64,000 bases of DNA from Streptomyces antibioticus (lineage in GTDB: Bacteria; Actinomycetota; Actinomycetes; Streptomycetales; Streptomycetaceae), in contig NZ_KQ948429.1 in NCBI RefSeq assembly GCF_001514065.1, forward strand, positions 434,001-498,000, in the 5' to 3' direction. Below the pieces are notes generated by a model, which was not told the DNA's origin, did no database searches, and saw only the letters and a list, made by a program, of their open reading frames with translations. Shown here in pieces: positions 44,692 through 53,151 of the stretch (within the stretch, counting starts at the first letter, position 1; each line of letters begins with the position of its first letter). The translations under genes were made by a program, and so were the position numbers.

Positions 44692-45153
44692 ATGAAGGCT
44701 CGGATGACGAACCCCGCGTACGTGCTCCCCGGCGCGCTGAAGGGCATCGGCACGATCTTCCAGGCGGTCAACGACAGCGGGCTGCCGCAGGAGCTCGCGG
44801 AGATCGTGGGGCTGAGGGCGAGTCAGATCAACGGGTGCGGCGCGTGTGTGTACGGGCACGTCGACAATCTGCGGAAGGCGGGGACGAGCGAGGAGCGCAT
44901 CGCGAGCGTCGTCGCGTGGCACGAGGCGCCCTACTACAGCGACGCCGAGCGGGCCGCGCTGCAGCTGACCGAGGTGATGACACGGCTCGCGGACCGTTCG
45001 CACGAGTCGGTGCCGGACCAGCTGTGGGACGAGGTGGCGGACCACTTCGACGAGAAGGAGCTGTCCGGGTTGATTCTCGTCATCTCGCTGACGAACCTGT
45101 TCAACCGCATCAACACCACCATCAAGGAGCCGGCCGGCACCACCTGGGGCTGA
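44692..45153 (+). CDS. AhpD-like carboxymuconolactone decarboxylase family peroxidase
   Basis: The 153-residue protein has the alkylhydroperoxidase AhpD core: VGLRASQINGCGACVYGHVD with the redox CxxC (CGAC) and the His four residues later, then LTEVMTRLADRS and a helical C-terminus (LILVISLTNLFNRINTT). Such proteins reduce organic peroxides with thiol partners. The ATG at 44692 follows AGGAGG; the longer upstream frame is shadow. The gene has a SigJ-like promoter and lies 1.5 kb from sigJ, a pairing I recall elsewhere in actinobacteria. Confidence 0.9.
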   Translation: MKARMTNPAYVLPGALKGIGTIFQAVNDSGLPQELAEIVGLRASQINGCGACVYGHVDNLRKAGTSEERIASVVAWHEAPYYSDAERAALQLTEVMTRLADRSHESVPDQLWDEVADHFDEKELSGLILVISLTNLFNRINTTIKEPAGTTWG

Positions 45154-45286
45154 GCCCGTACCCCGCCTACCGGGGGACGGCCGTGACCTCTGTGCGGAGT
45201 GTCGCGTTATGCACTGTTATGCCTGATACATCAAGATGTGCGCGAAATCATCATTTTGCGTCCTTTTGATGGAGAGGGGTTCCAGG

Positions 45287-46174
45287 ATGAGCGGCACACC
45301 TGCCTCGTCCCACGGCTTCGTGGTCGTACGGGGGCGCGGCTACCGTCCCGAACAGGTCGACGCGTACGCCGCGGCGCTCTCGCAGGACCGTGACGCCTCC
45401 TGGGAGCGTGCCGCCCGTCTGACCGTGCTCGCCAAGGAGATGGAGGCGGAGCTGGAGGCGCTGCGCGAGACGGTCGCGCGGCTCGCGCCACAGTCGTACG
45501 AGACGCTCGGGGAGCGTGCGCGCCGGATCTTCCAGCTCGGCCAGGAGGAGGCGGCGGCCGTGCGCGATGGCGCGCGGCAGGAGGCGCAGCGCCTCGCGGA
45601 GGCGGCGCGGGCGTGCGCGAACGGCGTGCGCGACGCGGCACAGGCGCACGCCGACGCCGTGCACGCCGAGGCCGAGGAGCGCGCCCGCCAGCGCCTTCTC
45701 GCGGCGCGCGCCGAGGCCGACGAGATCCGCATCGCCGCCCGGCGCGAAGTGAAAGAGGGGCGCACGGAGGCGCTCGAAGCGTTGCGCGAGGTACGGCAGC
45801 GCACCACCGGCATGCTCGCCGAACAGGCCAGGGAACACGCCGAGCGCTGGGCCGAGGCCGAGCGCGCAGAGACCGAGCGTGCCGCGGCGCTGGACGCCCT
45901 GCACGCCGATCAGGTCGCGCGCGCGGAGGCCGCGCTGTCCGAGGCGAAGCAGGCGTTCGCCGACGCGGAGGCCGCCGGACGCCGCCGCCAGGAGGAGGCG
46001 CGGGCCCGGGCCGCCGAGATCCTCGCCGAGGCGCGGCTGCGGGAGGACCGGATCGCGCGCGAGACGGAGCGGGTGCTGCGTGAGCACGGGGAGCGCTGGG
46101 ACGACGTACGCGCCCACATGGACCTCGTACGCAACAGCCTGACGACGCTGACGGGCCGGGCACCGGCGGAGTAG
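45287..46174 (+). CDS. Coiled-coil protein with DivIVA-like N-terminus
   Basis: The 295-residue protein is almost entirely predicted coiled coil, rich in Ala/Glu/Arg (for example EAERAETERAAALDALHADQ). Its first part, FVVVRGRGYRPEQVDAYAAA, resembles the membrane-binding start of DivIVA-like polarity proteins. Streptomyces homologues are often labelled cellulose-binding protein, a name with little support for this sequence. It could be a cytoskeletal or polarity element like Scy or FilP, though it is much shorter. The ATG at 45287 follows GGAGAGGGG. It is convergent with sigJ. Confidence 0.75.
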   Translation: MSGTPASSHGFVVVRGRGYRPEQVDAYAAALSQDRDASWERAARLTVLAKEMEAELEALRETVARLAPQSYETLGERARRIFQLGQEEAAAVRDGARQEAQRLAEAARACANGVRDAAQAHADAVHAEAEERARQRLLAARAEADEIRIAARREVKEGRTEALEALREVRQRTTGMLAEQAREHAERWAEAERAETERAAALDALHADQVARAEAALSEAKQAFADAEAAGRRRQEEARARAAEILAEARLREDRIARETERVLREHGERWDDVRAHMDLVRNSLTTLTGRAPAE

Positions 46175-46187
46175 CGCCGGAGCCCGT

Positions 46188-47111
46188 TCACTCCACCACG
46201 CCCCGTTCCCGCCGCGCCTCCCGAGTCACCGCCCACGCGTCCGCCACCGGGCCGAGGTGGGTGAGCTTGTCGGGGTTGATGACGGTGCGGATCGTCTGGA
46301 TGCGGCCGTCGAGCACATCCAGTGTCCAGGTGTGGAGCACCTTGCCGTCCCGGTCGTGGAAGACGGCGCCGGGTTGGCCGTTCAGCTCGCGGGGTTCCAT
46401 CGTGATGTCCACGCGCGCGTGCAGGTCGAGGAGCGAGGTGAGGAGGCGGGTCACGCGGTCGGTGCCGAGGACGGCGTTGGCGAGTCGCGGTGCCTTGCCG
46501 CCGCCGTCGCCGACCATCGCCACGTCGGCGGCGAGCAGGTCCTGCAGGGCGGTGACGTCGCCTTCCCGGAAGGCGCCGAAGAAGCGTGAGGCGAGTTCCG
46601 CGCGCTCCTCGCGGTCGGCGGAGAAGCGGGGCCGGCCCTCGGACATGTGGCGCCGTGCCCGTACCGCGAGTTGACGGCACGCCGACTCCGAGCGCCCGAC
46701 GGCCGCGGCGACGTCGGGGAACCCGAAGTCGAAGACCTCGCGGAGCACGAAGACGGCGCGTTCGAGCGGGGAGAGGCGTTCGAGCAGCAGCAGGGCGGCC
46801 AGCGACACCGAGTCGGCCAGTTCCGCCGAGCGTTCCGGGTCGTCGTAGGGGTCGTCGAGCAGCGGTTCGGGGAACCACGGGCCGACGTACGCCTCCCGTC
46901 GTACCCGGGCCGAGCGCAGGACGTCGATCGCGATCCGGGTGACCGTGGTGGAGAGGAAGGCCTTGACCGACCGCGGTTCGGCCGGGGAGTCGGCGTAGCG
47001 CAGCCAGGTCTCCTGGACGGCGTCCTCGGCCTCGCCCACACTGCCCAGCATGCGGTAGGCGAGGGAGAACAGCAGGGGCCGCAGTTCCTCGAACTCCTCG
47101 GTCCTGCCCAT
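46188..47111 (-). CDS. sigJ: ECF sigma factor SigJ with SnoaL-like C-terminal domain
   Basis: The 307-residue ECF sigma factor (ECF41-like) has sigma region 2 (FSLAYRMLGSVGEAEDAVQE TWLRY), region 4 (LSPLERAVFVLREVFDFGFP ... GRSESACRQLAVRARRHM) and a C-terminal SnoaL/NTF2-like domain (ASRFFGAFREGDVTALQDLL ... DGGGKAPR) that regulates activity in this group in place of an anti-sigma factor. The start is the ATG at 47111; the frame continues upstream as shadow. DoxX precedes it on the same transcript. Both this operon and the AhpD-like gene carry a GTCACA-N16-CGTC promoter. Confidence 0.9.
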   Translation of the reverse strand: MGRTEEFEELRPLLFSLAYRMLGSVGEAEDAVQETWLRYADSPAEPRSVKAFLSTTVTRIAIDVLRSARVRREAYVGPWFPEPLLDDPYDDPERSAELADSVSLAALLLLERLSPLERAVFVLREVFDFGFPDVAAAVGRSESACRQLAVRARRHMSEGRPRFSADREERAELASRFFGAFREGDVTALQDLLAADVAMVGDGGGKAPRLANAVLGTDRVTRLLTSLLDLHARVDITMEPRELNGQPGAVFHDRDGKVLHTWTLDVLDGRIQTIRTVINPDKLTHLGPVADAWAVTREARRERGVVE

Positions 47112-47176
47112 GAGTCGGCATGCTCCTTCGAACGCGGCGCGGGCCCCGCCGGCCGGGGCCCGTCTGGTGTCCTCGG

Positions 47177-47560
47177 TCAGCCCGTGAAGGACCCGGGCCC
47201 GAAGCGGCCCCACGCGACGACCACGGCCAGCAGGAGGTAGACCAGGTTCAGCGGTACGAAGGCCATCTCGCCCCGCCGGCCATGGGTGATCATCGCGCCG
47301 ATCATCAGCAGAATCCAGCAGACGGCGGTCACCGGGACGAGGACCGGTGCGACGCCGACGGCCGCGGGCAGGATCAGACCGGCGGCGGCGAGGAGTTCGA
47401 CGACGCCGAGCGTCTTGACGAAGGTGACGCTCCGGTCGGCAGTCCAGCCGCCGCCGTTGTGTGCGGCCAGGGTGTCCTTCGGGACGAAGGTCTTGCTGAT
47501 GCCGCCGGTCAGGGCCACCGCGGCGAGCAGTCCTGCGGTGATCCACAGCGCGAGGTTCAT
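47177..47560 (-). CDS. DoxX family membrane protein
   Basis: The 127-residue protein has four membrane helices (LALWITAGLLAAVALTGGIS; VVELLAAAGLILPAAVG; APVLVPVTAVCWILLMIGAM; FVPLNLVYLLLAVVVAWGRF) and the DoxX-like TLGVVELLAAAGLILPA pattern. DoxX-family proteins are linked to redox stress and thiol oxidation responses. It lies 65 bases upstream of sigJ on the same strand and just downstream of the putative SigJ promoter, so it is the first gene of an autoregulated oxidative-stress operon. Confidence 0.87.
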   Translation of the reverse strand: MNLALWITAGLLAAVALTGGISKTFVPKDTLAAHNGGGWTADRSVTFVKTLGVVELLAAAGLILPAAVGVAPVLVPVTAVCWILLMIGAMITHGRRGEMAFVPLNLVYLLLAVVVAWGRFGPGSFTG

Positions 47561-47595
47561 CGTTCACTCCCTGATCGAGGTTGCTCTGCACCCTC

Positions 47596-47623
47596 TGGAC
47601 GAGACAGCGAACGGCCCTGTGAC
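47596..47623 (-). promoter_or_regulatory. Putative SigJ promoter of the DoxX-sigJ operon
   Basis: On the minus strand GTCACA (47623-47618), 16 bases, then CGTCCA (47601-47596), about 35 bases before the DoxX start codon. Both hexamers and the spacer match the site before the AhpD-like gene, suggesting autoregulation. Confidence 0.7.
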
Positions 47624-47636
47624 ATCCCTCGGTCCT

Positions 47637-49247
47637 CTACTCCTCCCTCCGCACCGCCCCCGCCAAGATCCACCCCTCCACGGCCTCGTACTGCCGCCGC
47701 TGCTCCTCCGACCCGCGGCGTCCGGAGACGACCGTGCCGAGCCAGCCGAAGGCGAAGCCGGCCGGGATGGAGACGAGGCCGGTGGTGGTGAACGGGAACC
47801 AGTTGAAGTCGCTCTCCGGGAACGCCGATATGGGCGAGCCGGAGACGAGGTTGGTGCCCGGCATCAGCAGCAGGACCACGAGCGTGCCGCCGATCAGGGT
47901 GCAGAGCAGGCCCGTTCGGGTGTAGCGGCGCCAGAAGAGGCTGTAGACGAGGGCGGGGGCGATCGCGGAGGCGCCTAGGCAGAACGACAGGGTCACCAGC
48001 GGCTGGAGGCTGCGGTGCTGGACGAGGGTGGCCAGCAGGATCGCCGGGACGCCCACGGCGAGCGCGGACACGCGCGCGAGGGTCATCTCGCGGCGTGCCG
48101 TCATCTCGCGCGCGTGGCCCGCGAACACGTCGTGGGCGAGGGAGTTGGCGCAGGCGAGGATCATGCCGGCGACCGAGGCCAGCAGGGTGAGGAAGATCGC
48201 GGTGGTGACCGTGGTGAACAGCAGCGTCTCGGCCGTCGAGACCTCCGCGCCGAAGGCGGCCCGCGAGGCCAGCAGATAGGCCGTGTTGCCCTGCGGGTCC
48301 GCCTCCGCGATCACCGCGCGTCCGATCAGGGCCGTCGCGCCGAACCCGACGACGGTGATGACGAGCACGAACAGCACGACCGACGACACCGCCCAGGACA
48401 TCGAACGGCGGACCGCGCGGGCGCTGTCGGCGGTGTACATGCGCATGGTGACGTGCGGGAGGCAGGCCCCGCCGACGACCACCGTCAGCTGCGAGACGAT
48501 CATGTCGAGGCGGGGTGCGGGGCCGCCCGCGAACTGGAGTCCGGAGTGCAGGAAGGCCGGTCCGACGCCGCTCTGCGCGGCGGCCGCGTCGAACAGCGCG
48601 CCGGGATTCCACTCGTAGCGCTGGAGGATCAGTACGGCGACCACGGCGCCGGAACCCAGCAGCATCACCATCTTCAGGATCTGGATGAGGGCGGTGCCCT
48701 TCATGCCGCCGATCGCGGCGTAGCTGATCATCAGCACGCCCAGGCCGAGGATGCAGCCCGTCTTCAGGGAGTCGCCGGTGAAGCCGAGGATGAACGCCAG
48801 CAGTTGTCCGGTGCCCGCGAGTTGGACGAGCATCAGCGGCAGGAGGGCGGCGAGGGTCACCGCGCTCGCGGCGATGCGTACCGCGCGTCCCGGCATGCGG
48901 CGGGCCAGCGCGTCGCCCATGGTGAACCGGCCCGCGTTGCGCAGGGGTTCGGCCAGCAGGAACATCAGCAGCATCAGCGACAGAGCGGTGCTGAGGGCGA
49001 GGACGACCCCGTCGTACCCGCACAGCGCGATCACTCCGCCGGTGCCGAGGACGGTCGCGGCGGAGATGTAGTCGCCCGCGATGGCGAGGCCGTTGCGCAT
49101 GGGGGAGAGGGAGCCGTAGCCGGTGTAGAACTCGTCGAGGTCGTCGCGGTCGGGGCCGGTCATCACGCACAGCAGCAGCGTGATCGTGGCCACCGCGGAG
49201 AACGCCACCAGGGACATCGACTGCGCGGAGTCGCTGAATCCGGTCAT
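47637..49247 (-). CDS. Cation/acetate-type sodium-solute symporter (ActP/MctC-like)
   Basis: The 536-residue SSS transporter has about 13 membrane helices. Features are DLDEFYTGYGSLSPMRNGLA, IAGDYISAATVLGTGGVIAL, the SSS signature region YAAIGGMKGTALIQILKMVM, and VVGGACLPHVTMRMYTA, all typical of acetate/pyruvate permeases of the ActP group. The ATG at 49247 overlaps the stop of the upstream DUF485 gene (ATGA), exactly the yjcH-actP arrangement. Monocarboxylates such as acetate or pyruvate are the likely substrates. The longer open frame to 49763 is shadow. Confidence 0.9.
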   Translation of the reverse strand: MTGFSDSAQSMSLVAFSAVATITLLLCVMTGPDRDDLDEFYTGYGSLSPMRNGLAIAGDYISAATVLGTGGVIALCGYDGVVLALSTALSLMLLMFLLAEPLRNAGRFTMGDALARRMPGRAVRIAASAVTLAALLPLMLVQLAGTGQLLAFILGFTGDSLKTGCILGLGVLMISYAAIGGMKGTALIQILKMVMLLGSGAVVAVLILQRYEWNPGALFDAAAAQSGVGPAFLHSGLQFAGGPAPRLDMIVSQLTVVVGGACLPHVTMRMYTADSARAVRRSMSWAVSSVVLFVLVITVVGFGATALIGRAVIAEADPQGNTAYLLASRAAFGAEVSTAETLLFTTVTTAIFLTLLASVAGMILACANSLAHDVFAGHAREMTARREMTLARVSALAVGVPAILLATLVQHRSLQPLVTLSFCLGASAIAPALVYSLFWRRYTRTGLLCTLIGGTLVVLLLMPGTNLVSGSPISAFPESDFNWFPFTTTGLVSIPAGFAFGWLGTVVSGRRGSEEQRRQYEAVEGWILAGAVRREE

Positions 49248-49681
49248 GACCTGGCCTCCCGCTTGGCGTCGACGGCGGCTTGTCTGCGGATGCGGTCGGC
49301 GACGGGATCGACGTACACGCGCGCGGTGTGCTCGTACAGCGTGATCGCCAGCCAGGTGACCGGGAGTTGGAGCAGGGCGAGCAGCAGGCCGGTGGGCAGT
49401 CCGTCGGTGACGTTGCTCGTCATGAGGGACGGTGCCCAGGCGGACAGGATCAGGAAGAGCGTGAAGTAGCCGAGCGCGGTGAGTGTCGCGACGCGTCGCT
49501 GCCGGCGGTACGCGCCGCGCAGGACGCGCAGGTCGCTGTGGTGGCCGAGGGCGGGGCGGCGGGGACGGCGGTGCGCTGCCGTCGGTGGGTCTTCGAGGGG
49601 CGGCTGCCAGGGGTAGGTGGGGTACGCCGAGTGGGTCGGCGGCGGGGACGGGTACGGGGACGCGTACGGGTCGTGTGACAT
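49244..49681 (-). CDS. DUF485 small membrane protein, partner of the acetate-type symporter
   Basis: The 145-residue protein has a Pro/Tyr-rich cytoplasmic leader (MSHDPYASPYPSPPPTHSAY), then the DUF485 domain: LRVLRGAYRRQRRVATLTAL, a helix FTLFLILSAW, and a second helix LPTGLLLALLQLPVTWLAIT ending LYEHTARVYVDPVADRIR. In E. coli the homologue YjcH is encoded with ActP. The start at 49681 has GGAG upstream. It is translationally coupled to the symporter gene. Confidence 0.9.
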   Translation of the reverse strand: MSHDPYASPYPSPPPTHSAYPTYPWQPPLEDPPTAAHRRPRRPALGHHSDLRVLRGAYRRQRRVATLTALGYFTLFLILSAWAPSLMTSNVTDGLPTGLLLALLQLPVTWLAITLYEHTARVYVDPVADRIRRQAAVDAKREARS

Positions 49682-49904
49682 CCCGGTGGCTCCTTGCGCG
49701 GCTCGGGTCCGGTGCGATGCGGACCGCAGGGAGTTGGGGGGTGGGACGAGCGGAGCCACGCACGCTACTCGTAGGTAGCCGACGGTTGCGAGCTTTTCAC
49801 CAAACTGATTGGTCGGTATGCGCTTACTTCGCTGACCTCGGGTGTTACCCGGATTAACTCAGATTTTTGAACGGCCGTCAGGGCTACGGCGGGTTGAACG
49901 AGCG

Positions 49905-50411
49905 CTACGGACGGTGGTGCGCGGAGGTGAGGTCGCGGTGGAACCGGATGCCCGGGCGGCCGGCTACGACCGTCTCTTCGACGACCGTGAAGCCGTTGCG
50001 TTCGAGGACCGTGCGGGAGGCCGGGTTGTCCAGCGTGGTGACGGCCTTCAGGGCGGTCAGTCCGTACGACGTCCCCGCCGTCCGGCACAGCAGCGCCACC
50101 GCCGCCGTCGCCACCCCGCGGCCCGCCGCCTTCTCGGCCACGCGGTAGCCCAGTTCGGCGCAGCCGTCCTCGACGTCGATCAGGTTCATCCGGCCGATCA
50201 GGGTGCCGGACGCGTCCAGCACGACGTGGAAGTGGCAGATCCCGGCGTCCTGTTCGGCCAGCCGCGCGCGGTGGATCTCCGCGAAGTCGGCGAAGTAGGC
50301 GTCCCCGCGGTCCGAGATCGAGCGGGTGAAGTACGCCCGGTTCTCCCGCTCGAACGCCAGCAGCGCCTCCGCGTGGTCCGCGCGCAGCCGCTCCAGTCTC
50401 AGCCCTGTCAT
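49905..50411 (-). CDS. GNAT acetyltransferase (RimJ/RimL-like)
   Basis: The 168-residue protein matches ribosomal-protein-alanine acetyltransferase-type GNATs: LRLERLRADHAEALLAFERE at the start, the acetyl-CoA region YRVAEKAAGRGVATAAVALL, and LKAVTTLDNPASRTVLERNG. Its substrate is unknown. It lies 20 bases downstream of the MFS exporter on the same strand and is probably cotranscribed. The ATG at 50411 is chosen; the long upstream frame is shadow of the MFS gene. Confidence 0.88.
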   Translation of the reverse strand: MTGLRLERLRADHAEALLAFERENRAYFTRSISDRGDAYFADFAEIHRARLAEQDAGICHFHVVLDASGTLIGRMNLIDVEDGCAELGYRVAEKAAGRGVATAAVALLCRTAGTSYGLTALKAVTTLDNPASRTVLERNGFTVVEETVVAGRPGIRFHRDLTSAHHRP

Positions 50412-50431
50412 GGGCGGCACCTTACGCAGCC

Positions 50432-51934
50432 TCAGTCCGCGATCACCGGGAATTTCCGCGGCGCCAGGAACAGCAGCACCAGGAACGCCAGCGCCGCCGC
50501 GCACGACGCCCCCAGGTACACGGCGTGGACGGCGTCCGCGATGGCCCGCCGGGTCGTCTCGGGGGCCGTACCGGCGTCCAGCGCGCGCGTGACGGAGTCG
50601 AGGTCGCTCGCCCCGCCGAGCCGGGCGGCCAGCACCCCGTTGGCCACCGCCCCGAACAGCGCGGCGCCGAAGGTCTGCCCGATCTGCCGGCAGAACAGCA
50701 CCGAGGCCGTCGTCGTGCCGCGCTCGGCCCAGCCCACCGTCGACTGCACCCCGACGATCAGGGGCAGTTGGAACAGCCCCAGGGCGGCACCGAGGACCAG
50801 CATCAGCACCGTCGGCTGCCAGGCCTGTCCCGGGTACGGAAGGAAGGGGAACGCGAACAGCACCAGCGCCGCCGTCCCGATCCCCAGCATCGCGGTGTTG
50901 CGGAAACCTATCCTCCGGTACACGTGCTGGCTCAGCGCGGCCGACACCGGCCAGCTCAACGTCCAGACGGACAACACGAATCCGGCGGCCACCGGTGCGA
51001 GGCCCAGCACCGACTGGGCGTACGTCGGCAGGAACACCGAAGGCGCCACCATCAGCAGCCCCAGCGCGCCCAGCGCCAGGTTCACCGCGGCGATCGTACG
51101 GCGCCGCCACACCCACCCCGGGATGATCGGCTCGGCCGCCCGGCGCTCCACGGCCACCACGACCGCCACCAGTGCGAGTCCCGTACCGAACAGGCCCAGT
51201 GAGGGCGCCGACAGCCACGGCCAGGCCACCCCGCCCTGCACCAGCGCCGTCAGCAGCACACCCCCGCAGGCGAACACCGCGAGCGCGCCCGCCCAGTCGA
51301 TCCGCGGGCGTACGGGCGAGTCCCGTTCCGGCTCATGCAGGTGACGCACGATCAGCCACAGCGCCACGGCACCGATCGGCAGGTTCACCAGGAAGATCCA
51401 GCGCCAGTCCGCGTACGCCGCCAGGACGCCGCCCACGCCGGGGCCGGCCACCGCGGACACCGCCCACACCGTGGAGAGCTTCGACTGGATCTTCGGGCGC
51501 TCCTTGAGGGGGTAGAGGTCGGCGGCGAGCGTCTGGACGGTGCCCTGGAGCGCGCCGCCGCCCAGGCCCTGCACCACGCGGAACGCGATGAGCGCGCCCA
51601 TGTTCCAGGCGAGCGCGCACAGCAGGGAGCCGAGCAGGAAGAGTGCCGCGCCCGCGACGAGCACCGGCTTGCGGCCGAAGGTGTCGGACAGTTTGCCGTA
51701 GACGGGCAGGGTCACCGTCACGGCCAGCAGATAGCCCGAGAACAGCCATGAGAAGACGGAGAAGCCGCCCAGGTCGCCGACGATCTGCGGGACGGCCGTC
51801 GAGACGATGGTGGCGTCCAGCGCGGCCAGCGCCATCGCGAGCATCAGCGCGGCCACGACGGCACCGCGCCGGCGCGAGCCGTGCGGGTTCGCGTCCGTCG
51901 CGGCGGGCTGTATGTCCGTCTCCCCCTGGTCCAC
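50432..51934 (-). CDS. MFS drug exporter, DHA2 (EmrB/QacA) family
   Basis: The 500-residue, 14-helix proton antiporter has the DHA2 features LDATIVSTAVPQIVGDLG (motif D1), GKLSDTFGRKPVLVAGAALF (motif A), the RVVQGLGGGALQGTVQTLAA region and motif C-like AVAGPGVGGVLAAYADWRW. It is likely to export a toxic or secondary-metabolite compound. The GTG at 51934, with AAAGGA before it, is preferred over the ATG at 51982. A GNAT gene follows 20 bases later, suggesting a modify-and-export pair. No regulator gene is adjacent. Confidence 0.9.
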   Translation of the reverse strand: MDQGETDIQPAATDANPHGSRRRGAVVAALMLAMALAALDATIVSTAVPQIVGDLGGFSVFSWLFSGYLLAVTVTLPVYGKLSDTFGRKPVLVAGAALFLLGSLLCALAWNMGALIAFRVVQGLGGGALQGTVQTLAADLYPLKERPKIQSKLSTVWAVSAVAGPGVGGVLAAYADWRWIFLVNLPIGAVALWLIVRHLHEPERDSPVRPRIDWAGALAVFACGGVLLTALVQGGVAWPWLSAPSLGLFGTGLALVAVVVAVERRAAEPIIPGWVWRRRTIAAVNLALGALGLLMVAPSVFLPTYAQSVLGLAPVAAGFVLSVWTLSWPVSAALSQHVYRRIGFRNTAMLGIGTAALVLFAFPFLPYPGQAWQPTVLMLVLGAALGLFQLPLIVGVQSTVGWAERGTTTASVLFCRQIGQTFGAALFGAVANGVLAARLGGASDLDSVTRALDAGTAPETTRRAIADAVHAVYLGASCAAALAFLVLLFLAPRKFPVIAD

Positions 51935-52362
51935 CAAAGATCCTTTCCCCTTGCATCTATCTGCCGCGGGACAGCCTCTCACTTGACCCTCACGTCGCGG
52001 CAGGGTGCAGCCTGATCGCGCGGAAGGGTGGAGCGCACCCCGAGACCGTCTCCACCCGGGGGTGGACTGCCCCTAGGGGTCCCTCCGTACTACGGCTCGG
52101 GGAGGGTTCGTCCCGCCGGAGGACGAGAGGGGCACCGGCCCGTCCTTAGCCTGGCTTTACGCCGCTCGGGAGGGGGTCGGGGCGGCGGACCGGAGGTCGG
52201 GGGGTGGGGTTTTCCCCCGCAAAAGACTGCGCTGGGCACCAGCGCGCCGGACCCCCGGTGAGCAGCAGACTCATCGACGTAGCCAGAACGCACGCAGGAC
52301 TCAGCAGCACACGTGATCGCAGTACACGCGCTTCATCCGCTGACCGACATAGGAGACATACC
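51935..52362. promoter_or_regulatory. 428-base divergent gap between MFS and MacB-type ABC genes
   Basis: Inverted repeats TCCACCC-GG-GGGTGGA (52051-52066) and CCCCTAGGGG (52070-52079) lie next to each other in the middle of the gap, about 290 bases before the ABC ATPase start and 120 from the MFS start. They look like regulator sites, perhaps for a two-component response regulator. The rest is GC-rich without recognisable genes; the apparent frame before the ABC start has no family similarity. Confidence 0.5.
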
Positions 52363-53151
52363 GTGACATCGGCTGTGACCATCACCAGGCACGGGGGCAC
52401 TGGAGGGACTACGGCCGTTGCCGCGCGGGCGCGGCAGGTCGTGAAGGCGTACGGGTCCGGCGAGACCCGTGTCGTCGCCCTCGACCACGTGGACGTGGAC
52501 ATCGCACGCGGCCAGTTCACCGCGATCATGGGCCCCTCGGGGTCCGGCAAGTCCACGCTCATGCACTGCCTCGCCGGGCTCGACACCGTCAGCAGCGGCC
52601 AGATCTACCTGGACGACACCGAGATCACCGGGCTGAAGGACAAGAAGCTCACGCAGCTGCGCCGGGACCGGATCGGCTTCATCTTCCAGGCGTTCAACCT
52701 CCTGCCCACCCTCAATGCGCTCGAGAACATCACGCTGCCCATGGACATCGCGGGCCGCAAGCCCGACAAGCAGTGGCTGGCGCGGGTCGTGGACACCGTC
52801 GGGCTGTCCTCGCGGCTCAAGCACCGGCCCACCCAGCTCTCCGGCGGCCAGCAGCAGCGCGTCGCCGTGGCCCGGGCGCTGGCCGCCCGGCCGGAGATCA
52901 TCTTCGGTGACGAGCCGACCGGAAACCTCGACTCACGCGCGGGCGCCGAGGTACTGGGCTTCCTGCGCCGTTCCGTGGACGAACTCGGCCAGACCATCGT
53001 CATGGTCACCCACGACCCGGTCGCCGCCTCCTACGCCGACCGCGTCCTGTACCTGGCCGACGGCCGGATCGTCGACGAGATGCTCAAGCCGACCGCAGAG
53101 GCCGTCCTGGACCGCATGAAGGACTTCGACGCCCGGGGGCGCACGTCATGA
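52363..53151 (+). CDS. ABC transporter ATP-binding protein (MacB/LolD type)
   Basis: The 262-residue ATPase has Walker A MGPSGSGKSTLMHCLAG, Q-loop FIFQAFNLLPTLNALEN, signature LSGGQQQRVAVARALAARPE and Walker B IIFGDEPTGNLDS, plus the H-loop VTHDP. The D-loop and FQAFNLLP features place it in the LolD/MacB/FtsE group that works with large-extracellular-domain permeases. The GTG at 52363 follows AGGAGA. It overlaps the permease gene by four bases (ATGA). Confidence 0.93.
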   Translation: MTSAVTITRHGGTGGTTAVAARARQVVKAYGSGETRVVALDHVDVDIARGQFTAIMGPSGSGKSTLMHCLAGLDTVSSGQIYLDDTEITGLKDKKLTQLRRDRIGFIFQAFNLLPTLNALENITLPMDIAGRKPDKQWLARVVDTVGLSSRLKHRPTQLSGGQQQRVAVARALAARPEIIFGDEPTGNLDSRAGAEVLGFLRRSVDELGQTIVMVTHDPVAASYADRVLYLADGRIVDEMLKPTAEAVLDRMKDFDARGRTS

